Shown here in pieces: positions 1 to 10,999 of a stretch of DNA of 64,000 nt (the stretch's first letter is position 1; the number at the start of each line of letters is the position of its first letter). This DNA is from Zygnema cylindricum (taxonomy: Eukaryota > Streptophyta > Zygnematophyceae > Zygnematales > Zygnemataceae). Location: contig JBBHKE010001207.1 in assembly GCA_037447655.1 (NCBI GenBank), forward strand, positions 389,421 through 453,420, read 5' to 3'. Under the pieces are notes generated by a model. It was not told the DNA's origin. It did no database searches and worked only from the letters and a program-made list of their open reading frames with translations. A program made the translations under genes and the position numbers.

Positions 1-49
1 CCGAATTAATAAGTGCCATCCTGGCACACAAGTATTCTCATCAACCTCG

Positions 50-374
50 CAGTATATGGCCTCTTGCTCTGCTGTAAAAGAATTGATGTGGGTCAAGTCT
101 TTGCTTGGTGAGCTTGGTCACCTTAAGAGTGGTGTGCAGAAAATATTTTGTGATAATCAGGCAGCAATCGCTATTTCCGCCAATCCTAAACATCATATTA
201 AAGCTAAACACATGGACATTAGACTCAACTTTGTAAGAGAGAAAGTAGAAAACAAAATAATGTTTAGAGTATCGACCAGATAGTGAGATGGTAGCAGATA
301 TGCTGACCAAACCTGTGCCTTCCCCTAAGCTAATTTTTGCAAGGAAAAGTGTGGTATGAAATTAAAGATTGACT
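50..374 (+). pseudogene. RNase H domain, 3' end of copia pol (frameshifted)
   Basis: The translation carries the C-terminal half of a copia RNase H: ASCSAVKELMWVKSLLGEL, then FCDNQAAIAI (the third acidic residue of the active site) and the KHMDIR motif. Compared with the copy at 25279-25902, two bases are missing near 260, so the reading frame ends at 283 and the conserved tail (MTKPVPSPK) continues in another frame to about 374. The start is lost at the left truncation. It cannot encode a working enzyme. Confidence 0.85.
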
Positions 375-389
375 AGAAAATAAGGGGAG

Positions 390-1448
390 TGTAGAAATTA
401 ATGGTCTTTTTAAAGTATTTTCTAGGTCTGAATAGAAATAAAAAAGAAGCCGAGGCAGTCTACCTCTAACTTCTCTCTCCGAATTCTCAAACTTGTCGCA
501 GTCACTGAGAAATTGGAGAGCGAGCTAGAGCCATGGCTACCTAGGCTATCCAGAGGTTTAAGGGAAAATATATTTTAGTTAGGGGCTTTATTTACTAAAA
601 GATATATGCCGGTTACAGGATTTGATCCTGGTACCTACCGGCCGGCAAAATGCCGGTAGCCATTAGCTTTAGCTGTTAAGTCTAGAAGTAGTGGTACGTA
701 ATATAGGGTTTGATAATTATTTAAACAATTATACGTAGAATAGTTCATTTAACTGTAACTAATTACGGGAGACATATATCCAGTAAAATGTAGAAGTACG
801 GATTCCGGTACGGATAAGAAACCAATACCGCGCATTGGTTTCTTTAGTGAAACGAATACCGCGTATGTATTTATTACGGCTACGATTAAATGTGAATTTA
901 ATCGGACAGCCGGAATTTACGTCGAGATCGCGAAAGAGGATTTCGGCGGTTTGTGGTCATCGCCACATCGGATGACACGTGGCAGAACGACATTGGATCG
1001 CGGCATCTCCGAGGATTAAGGGAGCTAATCCAGACATACCACGTGTCAAAATTTAGGCCATGTCGTACAGTATTCATACAAAAAGTACACCGGCAGCTGT
1101 ACTTTTGTGTACGGAGGAGACATGTGATTGGCTCCGTACATCAGTAGATAGAGTCTGTGAGAGAGATAGGACTTAGAAAAATTAGAAGATAGGACCCTCT
1201 CTCCCAGAGAGCTTCTGTACAAAAGGTTAACTTTGACCCTCCATAACTTACTACTCAGGGGAGCAAATTCAGAGATTCTTTTTGCTATCGACTCAAGGGA
1301 GTCTTGTTTTCACAGGGGTGAAGTTGGTCAGAGTTATTTTCTGTCAGGGTGGCAGTAATTTTTGCTGAAACACAAAGGGGTCAGGGTTATCTTAGAGGCT
1401 TCTTGGAAGTTGTCCACTCTGAGGACTTATGGATGTCTCAAAGTTTCA
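390..1448 (+). repeat. 3' LTR, family A
   Basis: The LTR begins TGTAGAAATTAATGG directly after the polypurine tract and ends GTTTCA. It is about 1059 bp, against 1048 bp for both LTRs of the full element at 20518. It contains the family landmarks in order: the AGCCATGGCT block (529-538), an antisense B-box-like hairpin near 600-660, and the row of AGGG-loop hairpins before the end. The next LTR starts right after it in the opposite direction. Confidence 0.9.
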
Positions 1449-2456
1449 CTCACAAGAAGTCTTTGGAGAACCCTGACCCGTTTTTGTTTCTGCAAGAATA
1501 ACTGCCACCCTGGCAGACAAAAACTCTGACCACCTTCTGCCTTATGAAGGCAAGACTCTCTTGAGGCGATAACAAAAAGAATCTCTGAATTTGCTCCCCT
1601 GAGCAATAAGTTATAAAGGGTCAAAGTTGACCATTTGTACATAAGCTCTCTGAAGAGAGGGTCCTATCTACGAAATTTTCCTAAGTCTTATCTCTCTCTA
1701 AAACTCTATCTACTGAAGTACCGCACCAATCAAAATATTGTGTCGTACAGAAAGATATTGGTGCTGATGTACTTTTTGTACGGCCATTGTACCACATGGC
1801 CAACCAGTCGACACATGTCATATTTGGATTCTATCCTCTAATCCCCGGAGATGTCGTAATTCAATGTGGTCGCGCCACGTTTTAATCGATGTGGCGGTGA
1901 GTGAAAACCTCCAAAATCCTATTCCGCGATCTCGACATCCTACGCGGGCGTCTGATCAATACCGGGTTTTAATCGTAGCTTTCATAAATCGTTGCGCAAT
2001 ATTTGTTTTGTTGTCGAAAAAAATGCGTGGTATCTATTTCGGAACCGTATCGTACTCCGTACTTTACAAAATTGTATCCATGCACGTTGTCTATAGTTGT
2101 CGTTAAATGAATTAGTTCACGCCTAACAGTTTATATATTTGTCAAACCCAGTATGTCTCAGCACCGTTCCTTGACTTGTATGATAAAGCTAACCGCTACC
2201 GGCTAGCTTGACAGACAGTAGGTACCAGGTTAAAATCCTGGGTCTGTTAAGTACCCGTTTAGTAAATCTACTAAAACATCTGCCTGTCTCTCTCTGGATA
2301 GCACGGACATCCATGGCTCTATCTCCCTCTTCAACCTTCGGTGAGTGCAACAAGTGTGGGAGCTGAAGAGAGGAGTTAGAGGCAGACTAACTCGGCTTTT
2401 TTTTCTGCATTTAATTTTAGACCTAGAAAATACTAAAAGAACCATTAATTTCTATA
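1449..2456 (-). repeat. Inverted LTR lacking its 3' tip
   Basis: On the minus strand this is a copia LTR, closest by eye to the solo LTR at 42027-43236 and more diverged from family A. It begins on the right with a mutated TATAGAAATTAATGG (canonical TGTAG). It runs through the AGCCATGGCT block (2312-2321) and the hairpin region, but its last roughly 45 bases are missing at the junction with the LTR on its left. The two LTRs form a tail-to-tail inverted pair. No 5-bp target duplication was found. Confidence 0.75.
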
Positions 2457-3267
2457 AGATGTATATCATACTATACCACTTTTCAAAATATGGCTATAAT
2501 GTCATTATACAACCGAAACTCACTTTTCTTTGCTGACGCACTATCAATTTTAATGTCTTCTTTTCCAACTTTGTGTTTTCGAAAGAGAATCTTGAAGTGG
2601 GGGAAATCACGAAGTTGAAAGAAAGACAAAAGGGGCGCGAGGGGAATTCTCTTGAAAAAGACTTTCTGTATGATTTTGTTGGATTCTCGTCCACCTTAAC
2701 AAAAAACACATGACCTTTGCGACGTGTGAAAAATTGTGTGGTAGTCCATTGTCTCGTGAATCTATATCATCCAGGTGTTTGGATTCTACACATTTTGTGA
2801 TGGAGTGGTCACCTCCAGAGGTTGGTAGCCATAACAAAGCTGGATGGAGCAATTGCTTTGTGGATGAAGTCCATAATTGAATTGATTGTCAATATTTTCT
2901 CTCAGGCCCTTGGAAAACCACAATCTTATCATTTATAATTTTGTTCAGAAAAAACGCAACATAAAGAAGTGAGGCATGGTATGTTAAAGTACAAAATTTT
3001 GTAAAATACCTCACTTTTCGTCCAATGGAACTTCACCCTTTAGGAACATTTTTGTTTTCACACATCAGAAAACTTTGAAAAGTAGTAGGAAGAATCTCTA
3101 TTAAAAACGAAGTAACAAGACTAGGTAACGATTACATGGGAGCGTATCCTTACATAGATGTATCGTGAACGACAACGGGTATCGGCCGATTCGATCAGTT
3201 TTGTTTCCCTCTACACATCTGCATTAATGTAACGGTCAAAAAACTCGTTATGTTTGGAAGTTTAGTA
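2457..3267. other. Unassigned AT-rich DNA
   Basis: No convincing coding region, RNA gene or mobile-element ends were seen here. Short open frames (for example 2607-2852 minus) have no recognisable motifs. Confidence 0.4.
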
Positions 3268-3483
3268 CACCTCGAATCGTTATTAGCTTCAAGGTTTTTT
3301 CGCCAGTTAAAACATAATTTCTCCGTACGAACTTGTCGTCTTTTCAATTTGAACCGCCAATCGGAAGCTGAGAATGTTACCTCTCAATCGCAACCATCAG
3401 ATCCATAATCTGACAAGTGTGTACGGAGAAAAGATTTTTAAAGTGGCTAAAAAAAACCTTGACGCTTATAACGATTCACGGTG
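3268..3483. mobile_element. Foldback MITE, TA-flanked (Tc1/mariner-like)
   Basis: Two arms of about 75 bp form an imperfect inverted repeat: the left arm runs from 3268 (CACCTCGAATCG) to about 3341, and the right arm from about 3411 to 3483 (CGATTCACGGTG). They are separated by about 70 bp and flanked by TA on both sides (3266-3267, 3484-3485). The terminal sequence resembles those of the longer TA-flanked elements at 10497-10997 and 46450-63270. There is no coding capacity. Confidence 0.6.
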
Positions 3484-3501
3484 TACATAGTTCGAACTAA
3501 G

Positions 3502-4568
3502 TGTAGAAATTAATGGTCCGTTTAAAGTATTTTCTAGGTCTAAATAGAAATATAGAAAGAAGCCGAGGCAATCTACCTCTAACTTCTCTCTCCAACTCTC
3601 AAACTTGTCGCAGTCACTGAGAAATTGGAGAGGAAGCTAGAGCCATGGCTACCTAGGCTATCCAGAGGTTTACGGGAAATAAATATATTAGTTTATTTAC
3701 CGCTAGGTTTATTTACTAAAAGAATATGTGATGCCACCATGATTTGATACTGGTACCTGCTGGACGGTAAACAGCCGGTAGCCGGTAGCCTTATCCGTTA
3801 AGTTTAGACCTAATGTTACGTAACATAGGGTTTGATATTTAATTAAATATAAATACGTAGGATAATTCATTTAACTGAAACAGTTTACGGGAGACATAGA
3901 TCCAGTAATGTAAAAGTACGGATTACGGTACGGATAAGAAACAAATACCGCGCATTAATTTCTTTAGCGAAACGAATACCGCGCATGTATTTATTACGGC
4001 TACGATTAAATATGAATTTAATCGGACGGCTGGAATTATAACCGAGATCGCGGAAGAGGATTTCGGCGGTTTTTGGTCATCTCCACATCGGATGACACGT
4101 GGCGGAATGACATTGGATCGTGGCATCTCCGTGGATTAAAGGAGCGAATCCGGATATACCACGTGTCGACATTTAGGCCATGTCGTACAGTGTCCGTACA
4201 GAAAGTACACCGGCAGCTGTACTTTTGTGTACGAAAGTGTAATCTAATTGGCTCCGTACATCAATCGATAGAGTCTGTGAGAGAGATAGGACTTAGAAAA
4301 GTTAGGAGATATGACCCTTTCTTCTAGAGAACTTTTGTAAAAAAGGTCAATTTTGACCATCCATAACTTACTGCTCAGGGGAGCAAATTCAGAGATTCGT
4401 TTTGCTATCAACTCAGGGGAGTCTTGCCTTTACAGGGGTGAAGGTGGTCAGAGTTGTTGTCTGCCAGGGTGGCAGTTGTTCTTGTTGAAACACAAATGGG
4501 TCAGAGTTATCCTAGAGGCTTCTTAGAAGCTGTCCATTCTGAGGACTTATGGAGGTCTCAGAGTTTCA
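3502..4568 (+). repeat. Solo LTR, family A
   Basis: A complete LTR of 1067 bp (TGTAGAAAT...GTTTCA) without internal sequence on either side. The flanks are CTAAG (3497-3501) and CTTAG (4569-4573), a 5-bp target duplication with one change. It is therefore the recombination product of a former full insertion. It carries the AGCCATGGCT block and the hairpin row (GCTCAGGGGAGC, GACTCAGGGGAGTC-like, CTTTACAGGGGTGAAG, TGCCAGGGTGGCA). Confidence 0.92.
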
Positions 4569-5286
4569 CTTAGGGTACTTTTGCATGTAACCGAAACTTA
4601 GTCTTGTTATATTTTTTTTAAGGGAAGATTCTTTGTACAGCTTCCATAGCATTTGTATGTAAAAAAATGAAATCGTAACTTTAGATTGTGATGGATATAG
4701 ACGTGGGTGTAATTTGTGACGATTTAAGAAGAGTACAAAACTCGCGAGAATTGATGACGTTTACAAAATAGAGACGGTTGTAGACGTCTACAATAGCTAC
4801 TTGTGACATTGTTGATGTTTAGGGTTTGTGGCTTTGTGCCATTTTTACGTCACGCGTACTTATGGTAGCGTCGACATCACTATTTCCAAAATATTCCGCC
4901 ATGGTGTCCGATTTTGTTTTTTCGTCTGTTCTCACTCTACTTGCCATCAAAATAAGGTAAAAGGCAACCAAAAGAAATATTTTTTATACATCTTTCATTT
5001 GATACCTTTCTTGCTTTTTTTCATTACAAGAATTTTGAGATAGACGCGTTAGTGGGAGAGGGAGAGAAAAAGAGGCGCTTTCACGGACTTCGCTTTTGCG
5101 AAATGGCGTCCGTTGGTCGAAACCCCCTCCACGGCCCCTATACGGAAAAAAACCGCACGGAAAAATGTCACGCATAGGTTGGAAACGTGCAGTGGTTTTT
5201 TGTTTTGGTGCTACGCGCACAAAAGTTGTCAAAATCTTTCGACACGTGCGACAGCATCTTCCTATTCGCTCACCTCATGTAACTAT

Positions 5287-5318
5287 ATTTAAAATCACCT
5301 CGTGAGGTGATTTTAAAT
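5287..5318. repeat. 32-bp palindrome inside the MITE
   Basis: Two 15-bp arms are exactly complementary around a central GT: ATTTAAAATCACCTC on the left and its reverse complement on the right. Just after it, GCTAGACGACAAACTA occurs twice (about 5367 and 5389). Confidence 0.9.
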
Positions 5319-5880
5319 AAAGTTTGAAGATGAGATAAAGGGACGCGAAATTGGGTCGATACGAGCTAGACGACAAACTACATCGCGCTAGACGACAAAC
5401 TATAGTACACATAAAGTTTGAAGGTAGCGCAACTTGTACGGTGGTAATTTCATTTTTTTGGTACGGCTGCGGATTTTCACGTTTTTTTCAAAGTTGTGGA
5501 GGAAAACGACAAAAAATAACTCTAACTTTAACACATGCGAAAGTACCCTAACCTTTACACTCTTTCCCCCTAATTTCACCAGACGTCACCATTTTCGAGA
5601 CGGCCGTTTAGAATGCTTCTTGTTCGATACCCATACTATAAGTCTGTACTGCTGTTCCAAAATTTTACCGACTTTTATTACAATTCGCCCTTACCTTAGC
5701 CAAGCTCATAGATGTCCTATGCGAATAAAACGCACGGAGTAAACTAACGAATACTACGTTGTGTGCGCATAAAACAATTTCAAACTTTTAAAATTCGTAG
5801 GTAAAATTCGTACTTTTTTGTACTTTTTCAAATTTAAATATTTAAATATTCAAACCCTAAAAACTGAAACGTGCAACAAA

Positions 5881-6352
5881 CCAGCGACCAGACTGCCTCG
5901 TCGCTGAACCAACGACCAAACTGCCTGGTGGCTAGATACAAGGACTTAGTGGGTTGAGGGTAGAATAGAGCAGCTGCTATGGCTGCGATGTTCGAGCAGC
6001 GCAGCTGCGATGTCAAACTAGCGCAGCATGGCAGCATAGCAATGCAGCAATAGCAACGCAACAGCATAGCAACGCTATGCTATAGCGTAGCGTAGCATAG
6101 CAACGCAGCATGTCCATTGCAGCATAGCAATGCAGCAATAGCAACGCAGCAACATAGCAACGCTATGCTATAGCGTAGCGTAGCATAGCACCGCAGCATG
6201 TCCATGGCAGCATAGCAACACAACAGGATGTAACTTGATTTTGTGCATTGCTAGTCTGACTATAGCACCTCTTGTGAGTTATTTCATCACCCATTTTACA
6301 TGGTTGAACCAGCGACCAGACTGACAGGTTACTGAACCAGCGACCATACTGC
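5881..6352. repeat. Subterminal repeats of hAT1
   Basis: Four copies of a motif close to CCARCGACCADACTG lie near the left end of hAT1: 5881-5895, 5909-5923, 6309-6323 and 6337-6351. In hAT elements such as Ac, short subterminal repeats bind the transposase, so a binding role is plausible here but not shown. I did not find the motif at the right end. Confidence 0.7.
6031..6222. repeat. 88-bp tandem repeat
   Basis: An 88-bp unit rich in GCAGCATAGCAA starts at 6031 and 6119, and a third partial copy starts at 6207. Each unit contains an inverted repeat (GCTATGCTA ... TAGCATAGC) able to form a hairpin. It lies inside hAT1 on the transposase 3' side. Confidence 0.88.
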
Positions 6353-6522
6353 TTTGATGTTGGTACAACATGGCTTTGTTAAAAAATGTCAACGATAAAA
6401 AAAACCATGTCCAGAATAAAAAATGACAAAGTTAACAGTGAAGCAAATAAAAACAAACTATGTATTAATCAGAGGGATATGGTTTAATTCTCACATTAAA
6501 AATATATCAACTCATTGTAGGG

Positions 6523-6525
<3 letters not shown>

Positions 6526-6567
<42 letters not shown>
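6526..6567. repeat. (AT)n microsatellite
   Basis: About 21 uninterrupted AT units lie just after the transposase stop codon of hAT1, in its 3' untranslated region. Confidence 0.97.
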
Positions 6568-6570
<3 letters not shown>

Positions 6571-6582
6571 CCCTATGTCCCT

Positions 6583-8591
6583 TTACACCAAATCAACGTC
6601 AAACATGTCTTCATCAAACTCCTCTTCCCCTACCTCCCCTTCTTCTTCCTCCCATGCTACCATTTCCTCTTCATAATTAACATCCCTGGTATTTTGTAAT
6701 AATATGAGATTGCTAAAAATCCAAACCAAATCATTGGCTCTTTTAGCTGTCAAACGATTCTTTTTCTTAGAGTGAATATGGTCCTAGGTTGACCAATTCC
6801 TCTCACATGAGCTGGCAACCGTGCACTGAGCAAGGATCCTAATTGCAACTTTTTGTAAGATAGGGGTGACAGCCCCAAACTGCTACCACCACTTCCAGCT
6901 TGGCATCTGCTTAGCACAAGTCCTTGTCACCTCCCTCCCAAATATGCCCTCAAACCCTTTTAACTTAGACAACTCAGAGTAGGCCGCAGCCTGGTCCGCC
7001 ACATCAGGTAACATCTTATCAAGCATTATTTGAAAACCTTCTATTATTTTCACATTTGAAAGTTGACCATACTCGTCACTTTGGTACTCGGGATCGAGTA
7101 CAGAGCCATCAACATATATAGGACTATGTGCCATCTCCCATCTAGCGATGAAAGAAACCTTCAACTCCTCTAGAATTTGCAAGCCTTCGTAATTTTGCAC
7201 TCCTCCATTGCTGGATAACTTCACTAAGAACTCCCCAATAGTGTAAAAACCATGATAAACCTTCCCCACGTTTGGGCTCCCTTTGTCGCACTCCCTCATC
7301 AGCCGCACTACAGGCTTTGAAACTGTCACAAATTAGTCACTCTCGTCCAAAACTCCGAGTTCAGGATAAATCCTTTAATCTTCGCACCCTCTAACTTGTA
7401 TGTAGACTTCAATAACCACTGTTTGTAAGCATCATCAAACATCAAGATCTCTAAGGTATCCTTCACCTCTCAAAACCTCTGTAGCATGATAAAATTTGTA
7501 GCAAACCTAGTCTCTCTAGGTTTCAAAAGCCTAAGTTTGGATATTTTGTGGAACAAGGCTGCAATTATGTGTTGATTCGCGCCAAATTTCATCACCTCCT
7601 TCGCTTCTCGGACAGGTGTTGAAATAAATGATAATTTGCCCCAATCCTCCAACATGAGGTCCAATACGTGGGCAGCGCATGGTGTCCACGTGATGGAGGG
7701 ATATTTTTCCATGAGCATTGAGGCGACAGCCTTGTTCACAAGAGCAGAATCTGTCACAACTTGTACCACATGCTTGACCCCCACCGCAAGAACTCCTTTC
7801 TCTAACACTTGACAAACATATTCAGCATCTTTGATTTTCCCTCAAGTGTCGTCCGCCTTCAAAAACATGTCACCTTTGGGGGTGACAACTAAAATGTTTA
7901 GGAGAGGCGTATCATCAACGGGCGTCCAACCGTCTGATGTGATTGAGGCACTTGTGATTTTTATGGTCTCCAATTAGCTTGCCAAATCGCTAGTTATAGT
8001 TGCTTTCGTCTCAGACAGAAGGCGATTTCTCATGGTATTCCTGTGCGGTAACTTGTAAGACGACCCTATATCCCCGGTCTTCTTCACTGCTGCCTTAAAA
8101 TATGGGTCGTCTAATAGTTGAAACGACAAACCATTGGCAAAGAAAGCCTTTGCCCATGCTACTTCCACCTCCTTTTTGTTATGCATATTGAATACATTAT
8201 TTATTTTTGTTTGAACACCTTGTACTTTTCTACTTTGGCTAGATACATATCTAGGACATCTAGTGAGTTCATCCAAATCGGATATGACACGTTTCTGAGA
8301 GCCATGAGAAGATTTTGCAATTTCTGATGCATTTAACTCTGCTTGAACTTCATCTGGACATAAAATGCAAGCTCTAATGCCCCCACTTTTAATATTTTCA
8401 AGCAGATGGTTTCTAATCCTAGTTGCTTGACCATTGTATTCAAAATTGCAGTAAACACATATGCATATTTTGTTATTCCCAAGCAACTCTTCGTCTGGAG
8501 CCTTAACGTGATCCCACTCGATTCCTCGTGGCCTAGGCATGGATGCTTCTCTTTCGATTCGTGGAAACTTGAAGGGTGGGTTGAATGACAA
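6583..8591 (-). pseudogene. hAT transposase, BED/DUF659 type (decayed)
   Basis: Reading from 8591: an N-terminal BED-type zinc finger (CVYCNFEY ... RIRNHLL ... ILCP, residues about 47-84), which binds transposon ends. Then comes a DUF659/RNase H-like core (TSDGWTPVDDT; WTPCAAHVLDLMLEDWG), and last the hAT C-terminal dimerisation region (SSCERNWS, HSKKKNRLT, frame 6883-7329 and downstream) and an acidic tail ending at 6583. The first segment (7974-8591) and the next (7470-7808) are in one frame, separated by in-frame stops near 7974 and 7843. A further stop and a frameshift lie between 7470 and 7329. The family length of about 650-700 residues is preserved, so this is point decay rather than deletion. 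The start at 8591 may alternatively be the internal Met before PRPRGIEWDHV. Confidence 0.88.
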
Positions 8592-8851
8592 GTTTAATGG
8601 CCGATTTTATAGAGTCTCCAATGGCGGCTTCTTGTGAAGGAAGAGGGTGAAAGTGTGTGAAAGAGGAGTGGAGGACAGATGAAAATTTGCGTGCGTAAAT
8701 GAACTAACGCCTCTTTTTTTGAAAATGTCCGTACAGTATTCTGTACAGTTTAGACGTACGAAATTTACGAAAGCTACGAAACAAACGAATACTACGTAGT
8801 TTTCGTAAAAAAAGTCTAAATTCGTACGAATTGGACATCTATGGCCAAGCT

Positions 8852-9563
8852 GAAAGTGATTGGGAGCATATCAGAAGCTAGGAGAGCAAGAGATTCTTCC
8901 CGTTATAGAAAGATGTTAATCAACGGCCCGCATTACTTCTAAGAATTGCCATTTGTTTCCGCAGTAACGGTCGTTCCGAACGCCGTCTAATTTTTTAGAG
9001 GCGAAAAGAAGAGACAGGACTGCCCGACGGCCGTCCCAATCGCCGTATCCACAAAGATATGCTGTCTGGAATTTCGTTTCCCCCGTCAATTTTTTTTATA
9101 TTCCTAACGCACGAAATTCCGCACTAAACGTCCGGATATAAGACTGTACAAAAGTATTTTTTCTGCCATTTTCTGTCGGTTCACTCATATTGTACGGATG
9201 CTACATTTTGTTGCCAGCGCATGTCAGAGACACGCAGACGGTATGAGATAGTGCTTCCAAGCTGGTAGATCTGCCAGGTAGATACGAGAAATTCAACACT
9301 GATCATCAGATTTTCCACTCCCTTCGGGTGTGATTACTGTAGCGTTTTGTCCTCATCCCCAGGTATTTTTCAACGGCGAAAAACCATAAGATCGCAGGAT
9401 TAGATTTTGCTGCACAAGATTGTACGGCGCTTTAAAGTGCTTTCATGAAAAGCCGAAGGGCTTGGCCGCTACATACTGTAGTCTGTACTGCACCTTTTAA
9501 ATACAGACTCCACGTGTAGAAAATTGTGTCGCGCACATCTGATTGTTAATTACTTCAACATGC
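8852..9563. other. Unassigned sequence between hAT1 and a MITE
   Basis: No open frame with recognisable motifs and no terminal repeats were found. Base composition is less AT-rich than in most gaps, so remains of an unknown gene or element are possible. Confidence 0.35.
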
Positions 9564-9566
9564 TAA

Positions 9567-10262
9567 GGGCGTGTCCCCATGTAACCGATATTTTGAAACG
9601 TTATTTTGGAATTTAGCGCTGATTTTACGGTGTACTTTTCAAAGTGAGCCTATGTGAATCGTTACTTGCGCGTTCATTATTTTGAATATGTGGCAGCTGT
9701 ACACGTCGCCAATACTTGCGAAACCCAAACTGCTGACATTTGTAGACGCCAACGGTCTCGGAACAAACTGCGGACATTTGTACGCCGCAAAGAGCTCCTA
9801 ACATAATGGGACAACTGTTGACGCCAACTGTCATTTGTTGACGCCCACACGTGAACGACATAAGCAATCGCCTACGTCTACAAAATGACATTTGTAGATA
9901 CCCACAAGTGGACAACATAAGCAAACGGACAAACAATTTTTTTTTCGTGTATTCTCCCAACTGCAAAAAAACAAATGAAAACTTTTGACGCGTGCAACCC
10001 AAGATTTCTATTCGTCAATAGGGTAGTATTTTGATTAAAAGCAGGTCGCGATTTGATTTCATTGCAAGTGTGAAGATGAGCTGGAAGTGGGTCGCGATGA
10101 TAATAATGCCAAATCTCCGTACCTTTCAAGTTCCAAGATGACGCAAAATGTATTTGAGTTTTTGCCCATTTTTCGTACGGCGTAACATTTTCAAGTAGGA
10201 AGTCCCATTTTCTGTGTAAACGACGGAAAAAAACCCTTACTTGAACACATGGGGACACGCCC
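9567..10262. mobile_element. Harbinger-like MITE, intact ends
   Basis: This 696-bp element has a perfect 16-bp terminal inverted repeat, GGGCGTGTCCCCATGT, at 9567-9582 and inverted at 10247-10262. TAA target duplications lie at 9564-9566 and 10263-10265. No transposase motif is present; the open frames inside (9625-10002, 9878-10258 minus) lack any known domain. The ends are related to those at 12928 and 14898. Confidence 0.82.
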
Positions 10263-10496
10263 TAAGATACTTTTTTACTTTTCTTTTTCTACGCTTTGGC
10301 GACCCTTCGGCCATTTATGAATGCGTTCCGAAAATTGCGACTTTTTCACATGAAAAACAATAGGGCTGAACTTCATTGGATCATAAAAATCTCGTTATGC
10401 GATGACGCGATTGGTTATTGATGGGACCACTGCGTGACGAGCGTCATACATTGACCATAAAAAATTTGTAAAAAATAGAAAATAGTCCGGGAAGTA

Positions 10497-10997
10497 CACT
10501 GCACATCGTAATTAGAGTAATGAAAAAATTAGAGTAAAAAAAGAGAAAAAAATAATTAGAGTAATTTACTCTAATTTATGTGATAAAACTGTTTCAGAAA
10601 GGAATTTACTCTAATTTATGCGGTGTACTCTAATTTGGCAAGTTAATATCCTTTACTGTAAATAAGGTATTCGTACAGAATCTGACAAAACGTACAGTTT
10701 ATTGTCACTATGACGTTTGCACTGCGCGGATTGTTAAAACGCAGTTACATGATAATGGCCTGTATTAAATCATTATTTGTACTTTTTTATTTATAAAAGT
10801 ACAATTTTGGACGGACGGATGTCATCTGTACTCCACACTGTTTAAAACGAACATATATTAGAATTAAAAACGCTAATTGAACTTTACCTTTAATAGAATA
10901 ATGAAAAAATTAGAATCATTTACTCTATTTGATGTGATAGAGTCGAAATTTCGAGCGACCGAATTAGAGTAATTTACTCTAATTACGATTCGCGGTG
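10497..10997. mobile_element. TA-flanked MITE (Tc1/mariner-like)
   Basis: The left end reads CACTGCACATCGTAATTAG and the right end, reversed, CACCGCGAATCGTAATTAG, with TA on each side (10495-10496, 10998-10999). The interior is AT-rich with repeated TTAGAGTAA words and contains CTCTAATTTGGCAAGTT, as in the copy at 63273. It is non-coding. Confidence 0.65.
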
Positions 10998-10999
10998 TA

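Larger units (their letters stand above)
47..1448 (+). mobile_element. 5'-truncated Ty1/copia element (LTR family A)
   Basis: This is the 3' end of a copia retrotransposon: the end of the RNase H domain, a polypurine tract at 377-389 and a 3' LTR. It matches the 3' part of the full element at 20518-26963. Similarity starts near base 47, and bases 1-46 are unrelated to pol. They resemble a piece of reverse-orientation family-B LTR (shared motif AATAAGTGCCA), so the left break is probably a junction with another element. Nothing to the left is visible. Confidence 0.9.
3501..5548. mobile_element. Harbinger-like MITE, split by a solo LTR
   Basis: The body is 4573-5548 (976 bp). Its left end reads GGGTACTTTTGCATGTAAC, and its right end, reversed, reads GGGTACTTTCGCATGTG. 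A TAA target duplication lies at 3498-3500 and 5549-5551. The solo LTR at 3502-4568 sits one base inside the left end, so the first G of the MITE lies at 3501 and is repeated at 4573. A 3-bp TWA target duplication and GGG ends fit PIF/Harbinger-type elements. No transposase is present. Ends like these recur at 9567, 12928 and 14898. Confidence 0.65.
5707..8843 (-). mobile_element. Complete hAT transposon (hAT1)
   Basis: The 11-bp terminal inverted repeats are perfect: CATAGATGTCC at 5707-5717 and its complement at 8833-8843. An 8-bp target duplication, GCCAAGCT, flanks the element at 5699-5706 and 8844-8851. This is the hAT hallmark, and 3137 bp is a normal size for the superfamily. The transposase lies on the minus strand (6583-8591) and is broken. 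ACGAATACTACGT occurs near both ends in direct orientation (5747-5759, 8785-8797). The left end holds tandem and subterminal repeats listed separately. It would have moved by cut-and-paste when a transposase was supplied. Confidence 0.92.

Noticed and set aside
953-1147. A 64-84 residue frame (TSDDTWQNDIGSRHLRGL) open in the LTRs at 953, 4073, 56970 and 62377
   Set aside because: It recurs because these LTRs are closely related. The corresponding frame in the 20518 LTR has a stop and other subfamilies do not keep it, so it is probably not a gene.
6031-6222. CRISPR-like array
   Set aside because: Directly adjacent 88-bp units without unique spacers, in a plant transposon; a simple tandem duplication.
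9625-10258. Two overlapping 125-126 codon frames on the minus strand
   Set aside because: Both are inside the 696-bp MITE and lack transposase motifs; low-complexity and cysteine-rich by chance.
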